A stretch of DNA of 64,000 nucleotides, taken from contig JAPYMA010003029.1 of assembly GCA_035041965.1 (NCBI GenBank), positions 1-64,000 of the forward strand. Reading direction: 5' to 3'. The notes under the pieces are model-generated. The model saw only the letters and a program-made list of their open reading frames with translations, made no database searches and was not told the origin of the DNA. Positions within the stretch are counted from its first letter, which is position 1; every line of letters begins with the position of its first letter. This document shows, one piece after another, positions 62,280 to 64,000 of the stretch. Source of the DNA: Anisakis pegreffii. Lineage: Eukaryota > Nematoda > Chromadorea > Rhabditida > Anisakidae. The translations under genes were made by a program, and so were the position numbers.

Positions 62280-64000
62280 GCTTCCTTGTGAACATATTTA
62301 ATACCTATACATTTATAAACGTAAATGTAAATCCACTTTTCTCGAAGGTTGGAGAAAATTACTTTGGATATCAAAAAATGAGGTTCCCCAGGCAATACGA
62401 TCACTTTTGTGATCCACTATGAAAAACTGCTTCAAAAACCTATTATCTGTTAATTTATCAGCAAAAAAACCGTTGAACTTATTGGTCAATGTTACCATTC
62501 CGGCAAGCGATATGCTATTATCAGAAACTATTACTACATAAGATGCTAGGATCCCAATGAAAGTGTGATACTGAAGATATTCATATGAACAATAACGATA
62601 GTAAGAATGATACTGATAATATTAAAAGTAATAATGATAATTCATAGCCATAAAACACTATAACATTATTATTTAAAGTACAAGTGATCAAAAATTGAGC
62701 AACTCGAAACACAACAACAATCAAAACCCATCAAATCATTCCGTTCCCTAATCTGTTTTCATAACGTCCGTCAATCAGCAGATGACTGACATTCTCGACT
62801 TAGAAACTCAGCTATTTTCACACAGAGGTCAATCAATCGCAACAACACTAACGCATGCATCTCTATTTGATTTGTACTTCTTGTTTGAGCGAGCGATTAT
62901 ATGCCTTAAGGCTCAATGAAATACCCTCAAAATGTGGTTCACTTATCCCGATGACATACTTTCCAAGAATTATTCTGCTGCTTACGACGTGACCGACCGA
63001 CTGCATTACGTTTCTCAGAACTGCTTCAATCGCTCACAAAACCTTTTTGGGTGATTGCTATCAAATTCAATTCCTCGATCACTCCAATATTTAAGGCGAG
63101 GAAAAGGCTGATGTAAGAGAAAAATGCACTTGAAAGGTTGAAAATTATTGCCGCTGGAATCTTGCAAAGACCTTTTTTTGTCTGATAGCAATTTTTCGGT
63201 AAATCATTGTAAAGATGATGAAGAAATGTTGGTGTTTTTTAGCTAACAGAATTGATAAAATGCAATCTATCTCATAATACACAGATTTATTGTCAATTCA
63301 GCTCCAAAAAATGAAGTTCACTTAATCATATAACGATTAGTTTCTCATCCAATACTTATATGTGCACGTAATGATCCCAGAAAAATGATATTTTTCCCTC
63401 TTTATCGCCAAAAATAATTGATAATTCCAATCATCAAAGGTCACCTCAACCATAAAACATGAACACCTTATTATTTCGTAACCAAGAACGATGAGAATAG
63501 CAATCATCACTGTTGAATTTTTCGTCGCTAAACCTTAAAGTTCGGTCATAAAACCAATCGCTATAAACGTCAAAATTCAATCACAAAATTCGTCACTATT
63601 TAGAATTATTTTTTCGGGAAAAATACACAATACATTTCAAAAAAACTGTTTAAGCGGAAAAAATGAATGAGAAATCATTCACGTACATGGATGGCTGTTT
63701 GATTTTAATGAAAATCTGCACGGCAACCTGATAGACAGACTGGGAATCTTTTTAGTTTTTTCAAATCATCAGAGACAGAGCTACTGTACGTTCTCGGCGA
63801 TTATTTCTTCGATGTGAAACTGAATTTTCGATTATCATATGGAAATGATTGCTTTATAAAAATGCTTATGACGATGATGACGATGAATAATAATAATAAG
63901 TGACACAATAAATAATAACAAATCATATAAATAAGAATAATAATAATAATATTATTATATAATATTAATCAAACCGACTAGCAATCATCCATTACGAAAC
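62280..64000. other. Right end, no strongly supported gene
   Basis: One plus-strand stretch (about 63673-63822) is open and reads GWLFDFNENLHGNLIDRLG, a possible exon without confirmed borders. The last 120 bp are AAT/TAA low complexity. Confidence 0.3.
63880..63967. repeat. AAT/TAA low-complexity tract
   Basis: Repeated taataataataag, aataataataataat and the palindromic attattatataatatt near the window end. Confidence 0.85.

Noticed and set aside
1..64000. Transposons, viral copies, CRISPR arrays or rRNA genes
   Set aside because: No transposase, reverse transcriptase, capsid or integrase motifs, no terminal repeats around an ORF, no regularly spaced direct repeats and no rRNA-like sequence were seen.

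Overview
This is a eukaryotic (metazoan) genomic window. It is AT-rich, gene-poor on its long scale, and split into small exons with GT-AG introns that run from about 50 nt to 27 kb. It contains simple-sequence repeats of the ATT, CAT and TATG types. There are no operons, ribosome-binding sites, CRISPR arrays or recognisable transposase or reverse-transcriptase genes. Small secreted cysteine-containing proteins, a few very short introns and one beta/gamma-crystallin-like protein would fit a nematode or another ecdysozoan, but the species cannot be named from the sequence.

The one certain gene is a D-type cyclin on the minus strand. Its coding sequence runs from 49710 down to 17171 in 8 exons and encodes 551 residues; every intron phase agrees. 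It carries an N-terminal LxCxE Rb-docking motif, a complete cyclin box with both CDK-contact residues, a DSGxxS degron-like motif and a Gln/Asn-rich tail. A single intron of 27,161 bp (18556-45716) lies inside the second cyclin fold and occupies over 40% of the window.

The left end (about 0.2-11 kb) is a cluster of small multi-exon genes: a terminal exon at 619-811 (+), a 4-intron minus-strand model at 1444-2344, a secreted crystallin-like gene at 2360-6210 (+), a minus-strand model at 6386-6856, a plus-strand gene ending at 8248 with a poly(A) signal, and isolated terminal exons near 8.4, 10.1 and 10.9 kb. The region from 11 to 17 kb is low-complexity AT-rich sequence.

The giant intron holds several islands that look protein-coding (19.7-20.0, 21.7-22.1, 24.4-24.9 and 37.5-37.9 kb) and may be nested genes. 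Upstream of the cyclin, a compact 64-residue secreted-type ORF (50226-50420, +) is transcribed divergently and has its own AATAAA. The right end (50-64 kb) holds more candidate small exons, the best being a two-exon Cys-rich model at 61081-62111 (+).

Confidence differs sharply between parts. The cyclin is near certain and the crystallin-like gene is likely. The other small gene models rest on splice-site and phase agreement plus amino-acid composition only. In sequence this AT-rich, short open frames with plausible splice sites arise by chance, so those models are hypotheses.
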